Assembly (NCBI RefSeq): GCF_001428505.1
Contig: NZ_LMHU01000001.1
Location: forward strand, 1,381,813-1,445,812
DNA from: Terrabacter sp. Root181
Lineage (GTDB): Bacteria; Actinomycetota; Actinomycetes; Actinomycetales; Dermatophilaceae
Length of the DNA stretch: 64,000 nucleotides
Direction of reading: 5' to 3'
This document shows, piece after piece, positions 9,374-17,120 of this stretch. Position numbers and translations under genes: made by a program. Every line of letters starts with the position of its first letter. Position 1 is the first letter of the stretch. A model generated the notes under the pieces. The model made no database searches. It was not told where the DNA came from and saw nothing but the letters and a program-made list of their open reading frames with translations.

Positions 9374-10348
9374 ATGACCCTCACCGACGCCGCAGCAGCC
9401 CTCGCCGCGGTGCAGTTCGGAGTCGTGACCCGGCGTCAGCTCCTCGAAGCCGGTGTCTCGCGCGAGACCCTGCGCTGGCGGTTCGGCCGGGACTGGAGGC
9501 TCCTGCTGCCCGGCGTCTACGCGCTTCAGACCGGCCTGCCCTCGGAGCGGCAACGGCTCGTCGCTGCGCAGCTCGTCGGCGGCGAGGGAGCGTGGCTCGC
9601 AGGATCCACCGCTGCCTCTCTGCACGGGATCGTGGCCGCCCCGATGGCGATGCCGATCCGGGTTCTCGTGCCCGCGCCACGCCGGTCCCGGCGGATCGCA
9701 TGGGTCGACGTCCGGAGCACGACCCTGCTCGGCGAACGCGTTGTCGAGCGCGGCCCGCTCCGCCTCGGCTGCCTCGCGCGCGCTGTCGTCGACGCAGCGC
9801 ACGAGACCCCGGATGGGCGCGCGGCACGTGGCCTCGTCATCGAGGCGGTCCAACGCCGACTCGTCCGGCTCGACGACCTGGAGCACTGGGTCGACGCCAG
9901 GGGTCGTCGGGGCTCCGTGCGGCTGCGGCGGATTCTCGCCGAGGCAGCCGACGGCGCGTGGTCGGTGCCCGAGAGCGACCTGCTCGCGCTGGTCCGGACC
10001 TCGCTGCGCCTGCCCGCGCCGATGGCCAACCCACTCCTCACCGGCCCGGGCGGCGAGACCCTGACCTCGCCCGACCTCTGGTTCGACGACGTCGGCCTGG
10101 CCGTCATGGTGCAGTCACGCCGGTTCCACGCCGACGGCCTCGACTGGGAGGCCACCGTGGAGCAGGGCTCCGACCTGTCGACGATGCGCATCGTGGTCGT
10201 CGGCGTCACGCCGACTGCACTCGCGCGCGACCCCGAGTCGCAGTTGCGCCGCATCGAGCGGGCTCACGAGGCGGCTGCGCGCAGCGGTGTGCGAGCGCCC
10301 GTCACCGCTCGGGTCCGCAGCACCGTGCCCCTCGGGGTCGCGGGCTGA
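9374..10348 (+). CDS. AbiEi-type antitoxin-domain protein (orphan)
   Basis: Protein of 324 residues. The N-terminal segment AAVQFGVVTRRQLLEAGVSRETLRWRFG followed by WRLLLPGVYAL (about 10-55) is the winged-helix AbiEi_4 pattern of type IV antitoxins; the sequence here is given in parts. The middle (60-190) has the usual AxSTAASLHG and DAAHETPDGRAARG motifs. The C-terminal part, LWFDDVGLAVMVQSR, looks like a degenerate PD-(D/E)XK core with the Glu replaced by Gln. No AbiEii-type toxin lies next to it. The ATG at 9374 is chosen because conservation begins there. A second relative sits at 43529. Confidence 0.72.
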   Translation: MTLTDAAAALAAVQFGVVTRRQLLEAGVSRETLRWRFGRDWRLLLPGVYALQTGLPSERQRLVAAQLVGGEGAWLAGSTAASLHGIVAAPMAMPIRVLVPAPRRSRRIAWVDVRSTTLLGERVVERGPLRLGCLARAVVDAAHETPDGRAARGLVIEAVQRRLVRLDDLEHWVDARGRRGSVRLRRILAEAADGAWSVPESDLLALVRTSLRLPAPMANPLLTGPGGETLTSPDLWFDDVGLAVMVQSRRFHADGLDWEATVEQGSDLSTMRIVVVGVTPTALARDPESQLRRIERAHEAAARSGVRAPVTARVRSTVPLGVAG

Positions 10349-10382
10349 ACCAGACACGCGAGATGGTTCGCCCGATCATCCG

Positions 10383-10414
10383 GCAGCCGGTGGGGTGATC
10401 ACCACACCGGCTGC
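10383..10414. terminator. Bidirectional hairpin between convergent genes
   Basis: GCAGCCGGTG and CACCGGCTGC enclose GGTGATCACC, giving a 32-nt palindrome with a single mismatched pair. It lies between the AbiEi-like gene and the convergent enoyl-CoA hydratase gene. Confidence 0.65.
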
Positions 10415-10477
10415 AGCACCATCCAGCACATCATCGACCCGGGCACGAGGGGCCAGCCCTCGGGGTGGCGGCCGAGG

Positions 10478-11290
10478 TCAGGCGCCGGTGTAGGTGGGCT
10501 TCTCCTTGGCGAGGAAGGCGTCGACGGCGGCGCGGTGGTCACTGCTGCCACCCGTGAGCGCCATCAGTTCGGCCTCGTGGGCCAGCGCAGCGGGCAGGTC
10601 GGCGCCCGCGGAGTAGGCCACGGCGCGCCGGATCGAGCCGTAGGCCAGCGTCGGGCCGTCGGCGAGGGTCCGAGCCAGCTCCGTCACGGCTGCCTCGAGC
10701 TCCTCGGCCGGAACGACCTTCGTCACGAGACCCAGCGACAGGGCCTCCGTCGCCGACACGGTGCGGGGCATGAGCAGCAGCTCCTTGGCCCGGGCCGGCC
10801 CGACGAGCCGGGGCAAGGTCCACGAGGCGCCCGAGTCACACGAGAGCGCGATGCCCGCGAACGAGGTGTTGAGACCGGCCTGGTCCGACGCGACCCGGAA
10901 GTCGCACGCCAGCGCGAAGCTCATCCCCGCGCCGGCGGCCACGCCGTTGAGCGCCGCCACGACCGGCTTGTTCATCGTCGAGAGCGCGATGACGATCGGG
11001 TTGTAGTGGTCGGTGACGGTGGTGGCGAGCGTCGAGGTGGGGTCGCCGAGGCTGCGTACGTGCTCCTTGAGATCCTGCCCGACGCAGAAGGCCCGGCCGG
11101 TCCCGGTGAGCACGACGCACCGCACGGCGGGGTCGTCGCCGACCTCGCGCAGGGCCGCCACGAGCGCGTCCTTGAGCGCGTTGTCGAGGCTGTTCATGGC
11201 GTCGGGACGGTTGAGCCGGAGCCATGCGATCCCGTCGGTGACCTCGACGATCAGGGGTGCGGGGGAGGGGGTGTCGGGCGTCTGCGTCAT
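10478..11290 (-). CDS. Enoyl-CoA hydratase/isomerase, PaaG-like
   Basis: Crotonase-fold protein of 270 residues. Oxyanion-hole segments are TGTGRAFCVGQDL and NGVAAGAGMSFAL. The catalytic position reads ALSCDSGASWTLPRL, with Asp where classical hydratases have Glu; this is the PaaG pattern of 1,2-epoxyphenylacetyl-CoA isomerases, but no other paa genes are nearby. A role in CoA-thioester isomerisation or hydration is therefore likely and the substrate unknown. The start is ATG 11290; the open frame extends to 11452 without plausible coding. Confidence 0.82.
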   Translation of the reverse strand: MTQTPDTPSPAPLIVEVTDGIAWLRLNRPDAMNSLDNALKDALVAALREVGDDPAVRCVVLTGTGRAFCVGQDLKEHVRSLGDPTSTLATTVTDHYNPIVIALSTMNKPVVAALNGVAAGAGMSFALACDFRVASDQAGLNTSFAGIALSCDSGASWTLPRLVGPARAKELLLMPRTVSATEALSLGLVTKVVPAEELEAAVTELARTLADGPTLAYGSIRRAVAYSAGADLPAALAHEAELMALTGGSSDHRAAVDAFLAKEKPTYTGA

Positions 11291-11442
11291 GGGCGCCACT
11301 CTGTCCCAATCCGTCCCGCGGCGGAAGCGCGGCAGGCCCCGCACCGGGCCGACGTGCCCTCTGTCACATCCCCAATTAGGTCTCGCAAACGAGACACGGA
11401 ATAATGGGGCCAAAGACCGAGGATTCCTAGGGAAGGGGAACC

Positions 11443-11616
11443 ATGGCAGCAATGAAGCCGAGGACCGGCGATGGCCCGCTCGAGGTCGTCAAGGAGGGCC
11501 GCGGCATCGTGCTGCGGATGCCCCTTGAGGGCGGCGGGCGTCTCGTCGTCGAGATGACCCCCGACGAGGCTGCGGCTCTGCGTGACGCGATCCAGGGTTG
11601 TGACGGCGTCAACTGA
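11443..11616 (+). CDS. DUF3117 small protein
   Basis: A 57-residue protein beginning MAAMKPRTGDGPLEVVKEG and ending near ALRDAIQGCDGVN. It is nearly invariant across actinobacteria (Rv1211-type) and its function is unknown. The ATG at 11443 follows GGGAAGGGGAA, a good ribosome site. The upstream DNA (11370-11440) is unusually AT-rich for this window (CCCAATTAGG, GGAATAATGG), as expected for a strong promoter. It is followed by two strong hairpins. Confidence 0.92.
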   Translation: MAAMKPRTGDGPLEVVKEGRGIVLRMPLEGGGRLVVEMTPDEAAALRDAIQGCDGVN

Positions 11617-11639
11617 CCCTTCCGCCTGATCCAGGTTCG

Positions 11640-11669
11640 ACGGCCCCTGACCTCACGGTCGGGGGCCGT
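11640..11669 (+). terminator. Terminator of DUF3117 gene
   Basis: A 13-bp stem (ACGGCCCCTGACC / GGTCGGGGGCCGT, one G-T pair) with a 4-nt loop, followed by TTTCG. Confidence 0.8.
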
Positions 11670-11696
11670 TTCGCATGCCCACCGGGGCGTGAGCGC

Positions 11697-11730
11697 ACGT
11701 ATGCCGTCCGGCCGGCCGGACGGCATACGT
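11697..11730. terminator. 34-bp perfect palindrome between convergent genes
   Basis: ACGTATGCCGTCCGGCC followed directly by its exact complement GGCCGGACGGCATACGT. Each arm carries one GTATGCCG/CGGCATAC octamer. It probably terminates the O-methyltransferase gene from the right and backs up the terminator on the left. Confidence 0.7.
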
Positions 11731-11734
11731 GACC

Positions 11735-12358
11735 TCAGCGCTTGACGGCCACGAGCAGGCCCTCGCCCACGGGCAGCAGCGACACGATGAACTGGTCGTG
11801 GTCCCGGATGGTGCGGCCGACCTCGCGCAGGGTGCGGGTCTCGGCGTCACGGTTGGCCGGGTCGGACTCCTTGTCGGTCCAGGTCATGACGAGGGTGCCG
11901 CCGTGGCGCAGCAGGCGCGTGGCCTGTGCGAGGTACTCGGGGTACTCCTCCTTGTCGGCGTCGACGACGACGAGGTCGTAGGCGGCGTCGGTCATCCGGG
12001 GGAGCACCTCGAGGGCGCGTCCGGCGATGACCCGGGTGCGCTGGTGGGCGAAGCCGGCCGCCGCGAAGGCGTCGCGCGCTGCCCGCTGGTGCTCGGTCTC
12101 GAGGTCGATCGTCGTGAGGATGCCGTCGGCGGGCATGCCGCCGAGCAGCCAGAGGCCCGAGGCTCCCGCCCCGGTGCCGATCTCCATGACGGCCTTGGCC
12201 CCGGTCGCGGCCGCGAGCATCTGGAGCACGGCGCCGACCCCGTTGCCGACGGCCGGTGCGCCGAGCTCCTCACCGCGGTGGGCGGCTTCCTCGACCTGCT
12301 CGCTCGGGGTGACGAACTCCTCGGCGTGCGACCACGCGGCGACCTTCTGGGTGCTCAT
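11735..12358 (-). CDS. SAM-dependent O-methyltransferase
   Basis: Class I methyltransferase of 207 residues of the catechol-OMT-like family (Rv1220c-type). The SAM-binding loop is VMEIGTGAGASGLWLL at about residue 60, the acidic motif II TIDLETEH, and the metal-binding VVVDADKEEYPEYL. The natural substrate is unknown. The ATG at 12358 has a TAGGGT box 7 nt upstream; a longer open frame to 12922 is an artefact. Its position between DUF3117 and sigE is conserved in mycobacteria. Confidence 0.85.
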   Translation of the reverse strand: MSTQKVAAWSHAEEFVTPSEQVEEAAHRGEELGAPAVGNGVGAVLQMLAAATGAKAVMEIGTGAGASGLWLLGGMPADGILTTIDLETEHQRAARDAFAAAGFAHQRTRVIAGRALEVLPRMTDAAYDLVVVDADKEEYPEYLAQATRLLRHGGTLVMTWTDKESDPANRDAETRTLREVGRTIRDHDQFIVSLLPVGEGLLVAVKR

Positions 12359-12365
12359 GTTCGTC

Positions 12366-12371
12366 ACCCTA
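12366..12371 (-). promoter_or_regulatory. -10 box of O-methyltransferase gene (leaderless)
   Basis: TAGGGT on the minus strand, 7 nt before the ATG at 12358, with no ribosome site between. Confidence 0.55.
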
Positions 12372-12430
12372 CTGTGACGTGAGGGGCTGATTCGGCACGC
12401 CGCCGCCTCGAACAGGGTAAGGATCAGGTC

Positions 12431-12889
12431 ATGGACGAACAGGACAAGCCGACCGCGGAGCACCGGCGTCCGGAGGGTGTCGACGACGCCACGGTCGAGG
12501 CGCTCGGCAAGCTCTCGGAGGCGCTCGAGGTCGTCGAGGACGCCCGGGGTCACCTGTACGGCTTCCACCGCCTCACCGGGACGGCCGACCTGGCGCTCGG
12601 GGAGGCGGTCGACCTCCTGCGTGAGGCCGGGCACGCCGAGGTCGCCGACCGGCTCCGGACCGAGCTCGTCGGGCGCAACGTCGTGCAGGGCCGGTGGACG
12701 TTCCAGATCGTCGAGGAGTACGACGACGGCTACTACGCCACCTTCAAGCGCCTCGAGGCGGCGGCGCGCGACGACCTCGTCGGTGGCCGGCGCCACCTCT
12801 TCGAGGCGGAGATGAAGGAGGAGAGGCGTACGCACGGTCGGCCCCATCACGAGGCGGTGCCCGACGACGGCAGCTCCCAGTCCCGATGA
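12431..12889 (+). CDS. Conserved actinobacterial hypothetical protein
   Basis: Soluble acidic protein of 152 residues with no signal peptide. It has a helical N-terminal half ([20 protein letters not shown]), then [20 protein letters not shown] and [19 protein letters not shown] recognise it as a family found upstream of sigE-type genes in Micrococcales but know no function. The ATG 12431 has AAGGAT 6 nt upstream, so it may also be leaderless. The stop overlaps an ATG that could serve as an alternative sigE start. Confidence 0.75.
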   Translation: MDEQDKPTAEHRRPEGVDDATVEALGKLSEALEVVEDARGHLYGFHRLTGTADLALGEAVDLLREAGHAEVADRLRTELVGRNVVQGRWTFQIVEEYDDGYYATFKRLEAAARDDLVGGRRHLFEAEMKEERRTHGRPHHEAVPDDGSSQSR

Positions 12890-12978
12890 GTGCCGCCGCG
12901 TCCGGGTCGCGACGCCGCCCACAGCAGAACCACAGGTTCCCGCTGGCGGTCGGACAGGGCAATCCGAGACGATCGACG

Positions 12979-13004
12979 GGAACGAAACGAGATCTGACGG
13001 CGTT
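12979..13004 (+). promoter_or_regulatory. ECF-type promoter of sigE (autoregulatory)
   Basis: GGAACG (12979-12984), 16 nt, then CGTT (13001-13004) matches the -35 GGAAC / -10 CGTT consensus used by SigE/SigH-type ECF factors. It lies about 40 nt before the GTG start of sigE, which suggests sigE transcribes its own gene. Confidence 0.6.
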
Positions 13005-13044
13005 CTTGTCGTTGACCCCTCTCCGTGAAAGGCCCAGGCCCCCT

Positions 13045-13704
13045 GTGAGCACGAGCGTGACGTCCACCTCTCCCACCTCGGTGGAGCAGGCCGACTCGAC
13101 GTGGACTCCTCCCACGTGGGAGGAGATCGTCGAGCAGCACTCTGCGCGCGTCTACCGCCTGGCCTACCGCCTCACGGGCAACCCGCACGACGCCGAGGAC
13201 CTGACGCACGACGTCTTCGTCCGCGTCTTCCGGTCGCTGCACTCCTACCAGCCCGGGACCTTCGAGGGCTGGCTGCACCGCATCACGACGAACGTCTTCC
13301 TCGACAAGATGCGTCGCAAGCAGCGCATCCGCTTCGACGCCCTGCCCGATGACGCCGCAGGTCGCCTGCCGAGCCTCGAGAAGGGCCCGGAGCAGACCTA
13401 CCACGACGCCCGGTTCGACGACGACGTGCAGCGTGCCCTCGACGCCCTCGCGCCGGAGTTCCGCGCGGCCGTCGTCCTGTGCGACATCGAGGGCCTCAGC
13501 TACGAGGAGATCAGCGCGACGCTCGGCGTGAAGCTCGGCACGGTCCGCTCGCGCATCCACCGTGGCCGCGCCCAGCTGCGCGAGGCCCTCGCGCACCGCG
13601 CTCCCGAGGTCGCCGCCGCCGCCCGTCCCGCCAAGCCGGAGTCCCGCGCCGCACGCGCCGGCCTGCGCCTTCCCGGCCGCCGAGTCGCGGCGAGCTCGCG
13701 CTGA
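13045..13704 (+). CDS. sigE: ECF RNA polymerase sigma factor SigE
   Basis: Sigma-70 family factor of 219 residues for envelope and heat stress. Region 2 is visible as [21 protein letters not shown] with [20 protein letters not shown]; region 4 is [20 protein letters not shown] with [18 protein letters not shown]. The GTG at 13045 was chosen because an ECF-type promoter lies just upstream and the preceding 150 bp has non-coding composition. An in-frame ATG at 12886 overlapping the previous stop would give 272 residues. The linked anti-sigma factor, HtrA and TatB follow in order, as in Rv1221-Rv1224. Confidence 0.9.
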   Translation: MSTSVTSTSPTSVEQADSTWTPPTWEEIVEQHSARVYRLAYRLTGNPHDAEDLTHDVFVRVFRSLHSYQPGTFEGWLHRITTNVFLDKMRRKQRIRFDALPDDAAGRLPSLEKGPEQTYHDARFDDDVQRALDALAPEFRAAVVLCDIEGLSYEEISATLGVKLGTVRSRIHRGRAQLREALAHRAPEVAAAARPAKPESRAARAGLRLPGRRVAASSR

Positions 13705-13723
13705 TGGGTCCGGAGGTGATGTC

Positions 13724-14443
13724 GTGACGCCGCACCTCAAGGGATACGTCCGCGCGTACGTCGACCGGGCCCTGCCCCCGGCGATGCTGCACCTCTACGA
13801 CAAGCACCTCGTGTGCTGCACCGTCTGCCGCGCCGCGGCCGACCAGGAGCGCCGCATCGTCGCGTCGCTGCGCTCCGACACCGGCGTCCCGCTGAGCCTG
13901 CGCTCCTCCCTCATGGGTCTGGGTGTCGCGCCGACGGGTGAGCCCCAGCCCGCGCCCAGCGCCCCGAGCCGCTCGAACGGTCCGCGCATCCCGCTGCCGC
14001 CCGTCGGCTTCCGTATGCCGTCGACGCCGTCCTACGACCCCGTGCCCACCGTGCGCCCGACCGCTCCCGCCCTGCACCGCTCGCCGATGCGCGCCGCGGT
14101 CGTGGCCTCGATCGCGGCCGGCGCGTCGGTCGCCGCCGCATGGGGCCTGGCGATCTCGCCGGTGCCCGGCTCGCGCACCCCCTCGGTGCGAGGCCCGGTG
14201 GCGAGCTTCGGCTCGAGCCCCGTCAGTGCCGTGAACTTCGGGGGCGCCGTGCTGCCCGGCAACCGCGTCTCTCCCGCCACGGGTCAGACGCCGCGCTTCG
14301 GTGACCTCGGTGCCGGCAACGTGCCCTACTGGGTCGTCACGACCCGCACCTCGACCCGCACCGCGTCGCTCGCCCTCGGCACGACGTCGGGTCCGGCCCC
14401 GGTTCGGGTCACCAACGTCCGTTCGGCACAATCAGGGCCATGA
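13724..14443 (+). CDS. Zinc-finger anti-sigma factor (RseA-type) with one membrane span
   Basis: Protein of 239 residues. The N-terminal anti-sigma fold carries the ZAS motif His28-x3-Cys32-x2-Cys35 (KHLVCCTVC). A Pro/Ser-rich stretch follows at 70-115, then a hydrophobic segment at about 123-145 and an extracytoplasmic tail. By position and motif it should hold SigE inactive. In mycobacteria RseA is removed by phosphorylation-dependent proteolysis; the membrane span here suggests a transmembrane version. The GTG 13724 follows CGGAGGTGAT, and the stop overlaps the htrA ATG. Confidence 0.82.
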   Translation: MTPHLKGYVRAYVDRALPPAMLHLYDKHLVCCTVCRAAADQERRIVASLRSDTGVPLSLRSSLMGLGVAPTGEPQPAPSAPSRSNGPRIPLPPVGFRMPSTPSYDPVPTVRPTAPALHRSPMRAAVVASIAAGASVAAAWGLAISPVPGSRTPSVRGPVASFGSSPVSAVNFGGAVLPGNRVSPATGQTPRFGDLGAGNVPYWVVTTRTSTRTASLALGTTSGPAPVRVTNVRSAQSGP

Positions 14444-16104
14444 GCGACGAGTCGACGACGCCGGACCCTGATCCGACGGCAGCTCCAGAGCCCACCGAGA
14501 GCACCCGGGCCCACGGCACCCATCGGTCGCCGGAGGTGGAGCAGACCGGCATCATCGACCTGCACGACACGCGCGCCATCCCGTCGGCACCGCCGGCGAC
14601 GCCGGTCTCGTCCCGCGTCGTGCCGGCGCCCGCGAGCGCTGGTCCCGGTGACTCGGACGACGACGCGTGGTTCGACGTCTTCGGCGGTGAGCACCCGACC
14701 GAGGGCGCCGGCGTGCCTGTGCGCGCCGACGCCTCGTGGGGCAGCGACCGCGCCGACTCCCTCGCCGAGGAGGCGCACCGGTCGGCGTACGCGCCGCCCG
14801 CGGCCGCACCGGCATCCTCGGCGCCCTCGGCGCCGGAGGCGGGCACCACTGCGGCCGCTGGTCTGGCCGGTGGCCCGAGCGACGCGCAGCCGAGCGCTGC
14901 CGCGGCGGCCGGCGAGTCGGCATACGTAGGCCCCGTGCCCCACGGGCCCGCCATGGGCGACCTCGCCACGGTCGGCGGCTCGACCCCGCCCGGGGTCCTG
15001 CTCACCGACGCCCCGGCTCCGCCGGGTCGCCGCCGCGGGCGCGGCAAGGTGGTCCTGGCCGTCGTCGGTCTCTGCCTGCTCTCGGGCGTCATCGGCGGCG
15101 TCGCCGGCCAGCTCGCCGAGGACCGCGTCAACGTCGCCGGATCGACGCTGCCCGACCCCGGTCCCGGGGCCACGCAGCGACCGGCCGGGTCGGTCGCCAA
15201 CATCGCCGCCCTCGCGCTCCCGAGCGTCGTCACGATCAAGGTCGACGCGGGCAGCGAGGGCTCGGCGACGGGTTCCGGCTTCGTCATCGACTCCAAGGGC
15301 CACGTCCTGACGAACAACCACGTCGTCGAGCCCGGCGTCGACGGCGACATCGAGATCGTGCTGAGCAACGGCGACACCGAGAAGGCGACGATCGTCGGGC
15401 GCGACGAGAGCTACGACCTCGCCGTGCTCAAGATCAACCGCACCGACCTCAAGCCGCTCACCCTCGGCCCGTCCGACAAGGTCGTCGTCGGTGACCAGGT
15501 GATCGCCGTCGGCGCGCCGCTCGGCCTCGACCAGACCGTCACCACGGGCATCGTCAGCGCGCTCAACCGGCCGGTGGCGCCGGGGGAGGGCGCCGAGTCC
15601 TCCTTCATCAACGCCATCCAGACCGACGCGGCGATCAACCCCGGCAACTCGGGCGGCCCGCTGCTCGACATGACGGGCAAGGTCATCGGCGTCAACAGCG
15701 CCATCGCCCGGGTGCCGGGCACGAGCGGCTCCACCGGCGGCAGCATCGGCCTCGGCTTCGCGATCCCGAGCGACCAGGCCCGGCGCACCGCCGACCAGCT
15801 CATCGCGACCGGCAAGGCCACCCACCCGGTCATCGGCGTCAAGCTCAACCGCACCTTCGCGGGGGACGGCGCGAGGGTCGACGACGCAGCCGACTCCGTG
15901 ACCTCGGGGGGCCCGGCGGCCAAGGCCGGCGTCAAGGCCGGAGACGTCATCGTCGGCTTCGAGGGCAAGCGCATCCGCACCCCTGACCAGCTCATCGTCT
16001 CGATCCGCGCGCGGGCCGTCGGCGACACCGTGACCCTCAAGGTCGAGCGTGGCGGCAAGGAGCTCGAGCTGCAGATGACGCTGGAAGCGGATCCGGCCAG
16101 CTAG
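14440..16104 (+). CDS. htrA: HtrA-type membrane serine protease with PDZ domain
   Basis: Protein of 554 residues. A 200-residue disordered Ala/Pro/Ser cytoplasmic leader precedes a membrane span at about 203-225. The trypsin-like domain has catalytic His294 (TNNHVV), Asp326 (SYDLAVL) and Ser404 (NPGNSGGPL). The PDZ domain covers about 465-550 (GGPAAKAGVKAGDVIVGFEG). It degrades or refolds misfolded envelope proteins. Its ATG overlaps the anti-sigma stop, so it is translated with sigE and its regulator and should be induced with them. The long leader is larger than in most homologues. Confidence 0.92.
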   Translation: MSDESTTPDPDPTAAPEPTESTRAHGTHRSPEVEQTGIIDLHDTRAIPSAPPATPVSSRVVPAPASAGPGDSDDDAWFDVFGGEHPTEGAGVPVRADASWGSDRADSLAEEAHRSAYAPPAAAPASSAPSAPEAGTTAAAGLAGGPSDAQPSAAAAAGESAYVGPVPHGPAMGDLATVGGSTPPGVLLTDAPAPPGRRRGRGKVVLAVVGLCLLSGVIGGVAGQLAEDRVNVAGSTLPDPGPGATQRPAGSVANIAALALPSVVTIKVDAGSEGSATGSGFVIDSKGHVLTNNHVVEPGVDGDIEIVLSNGDTEKATIVGRDESYDLAVLKINRTDLKPLTLGPSDKVVVGDQVIAVGAPLGLDQTVTTGIVSALNRPVAPGEGAESSFINAIQTDAAINPGNSGGPLLDMTGKVIGVNSAIARVPGTSGSTGGSIGLGFAIPSDQARRTADQLIATGKATHPVIGVKLNRTFAGDGARVDDAADSVTSGGPAAKAGVKAGDVIVGFEGKRIRTPDQLIVSIRARAVGDTVTLKVERGGKELELQMTLEADPAS

Positions 16105-16159
16105 AGCTCGACGCGCCACCGTAGGATGGCGCAGCCGGTACGCATGGAAGCGAGGGACT

Positions 16160-16516
16160 GTGTTCGACATCAACGGGTGGGAGCTGCTCCTGCTCGGTCT
16201 GCTCGCGATCCTCATCCTGGGTCCGGAGCGCCTGCCCGAGTACGCCGCGAAGTTCGGCAAGTTCGTCCGCCAGGCGCGCGGCATGGCCGACCGCGCCAAG
16301 CAGCAGCTCAAGGACGAGATGGGGCCGGAGTTCTCCGACGTCGACTGGCGGGCCTACGACCCGCGCCAGTACGACCCCCGCAAGATCGTGCGCGACGCGC
16401 TCGCTTCGCCCCCTGACGAGGACGAGCAGCCGTCACCGGCCGTCGACAAGCCGGTGAGCACGCCGCGCGGCCACGACCCGTCGGTCCCGACCCCGTGGGA
16501 CAGCGAAGCCACCTGA
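16160..16516 (+). CDS. tatB: Twin-arginine translocase subunit TatB
   Basis: Protein of 118 residues. It has an N-terminal membrane helix (FDINGWELLLLGLLAILILGP, first 20 or so residues, listed here by position 2-22) and the Glu/Pro hinge, then the amphipathic helix FGKFVRQARGMADRAKQQL and a polar acidic tail. It should form the substrate-receptor part of the Tat translocase; tatA and tatC are not in the window. The GTG start at 16160 follows GAAGCGAGGGAC. Its location directly after htrA matches mycobacteria. Confidence 0.9.
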   Translation: MFDINGWELLLLGLLAILILGPERLPEYAAKFGKFVRQARGMADRAKQQLKDEMGPEFSDVDWRAYDPRQYDPRKIVRDALASPPDEDEQPSPAVDKPVSTPRGHDPSVPTPWDSEAT

Positions 16517-16568
16517 ATCTCTGACCCAGAGGTATCTCTGTCGGACGTCGGGGTTATCGTCCTGCGTG

Positions 16569-16954
16569 ATGCCTGTTGATCCTGCTCCCAACCGCCCGCC
16601 TCGGTCCGGTCGCTCTGGCGCCTGCGCGGCTACCTCCGCCCGCACCGGTGGGCCCTCGCCGTCATGTTCGCCGCGTCGCTCGCCGGCGTCGGCGTCTCCA
16701 TCGCCATCCCCCTCGTGACGCGCGCGATCATCGACGGGCCGATCACGCAGCACGAGCTCGCGCCGGTGCTGCCGCTGGGTCTGCTCGCCCTCGCGCTCGG
16801 CGTGCTCGAGGCCGTCCTCATCTTCGTGCGACGGTGGGTGCAGTCCAACGCCGTGCTCGGTCTCGAGACGGAGCTGCGCCGCGACCCCTACGAGCGGCTC
16901 CAGGCCCTCCCGATGAGCTTCCACAACCGCGCCTGGGTCGACTCGCTCGCCTGA
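16569..16954 (+). pseudogene. ABC exporter remnant (frameshifted and truncated)
   Basis: MPVDPAPNRPPRS starts at 16569, but the continuation RLRGYLRPHRWALAVMF is in another frame from about 16600, showing a small indel. That second frame runs through two membrane-helix segments (AASLAGVGVSIAIPLVTRAI and VLPLGLLALALGVLEAVLIF) and the coupling region to MSFHNRAWVDSLA, then stops at 16952. The rest of the membrane domain and the whole ATPase domain are missing. An intact ABC exporter would need some 480 more residues. A hairpin of family B begins 39 bp later, close to the breakpoint. Confidence 0.78.
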
Positions 16955-16992
16955 CCCGCCGCCCTCGAGCCCGGGCCCCCCGCCGTCCCCTC

Positions 16993-17065
16993 GCCGAACG
17001 CGGCGTTCGGTCGCGAACTCAGTGTTCTGCCGACGCTTTCACCACCGAACGCGGCGTTCGGTGGT
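16993..17065. repeat. Hairpin repeat family B, copy 1
   Basis: Two near-palindromic CCGAACGCGGCGTTCGG units (16994-17010 and 17045-17061), separated by an internal segment reading AGTGTTCTGCCGACGCT. The outer right unit is a perfect 12-bp-arm hairpin (ACCACCGAACGC / GCGTTCGGTGGT). The internal segment resembles the loop of copy 2 at 39369, so the two are related. It lies between the ABC relic and the convergent mrp gene. Confidence 0.75.
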
Positions 17066-17120
17066 GAGGCGATGCGACGGGGACCGGTCAGTGGCCCGGG
17101 TCAGTGGGCCGGTCGGAGGG

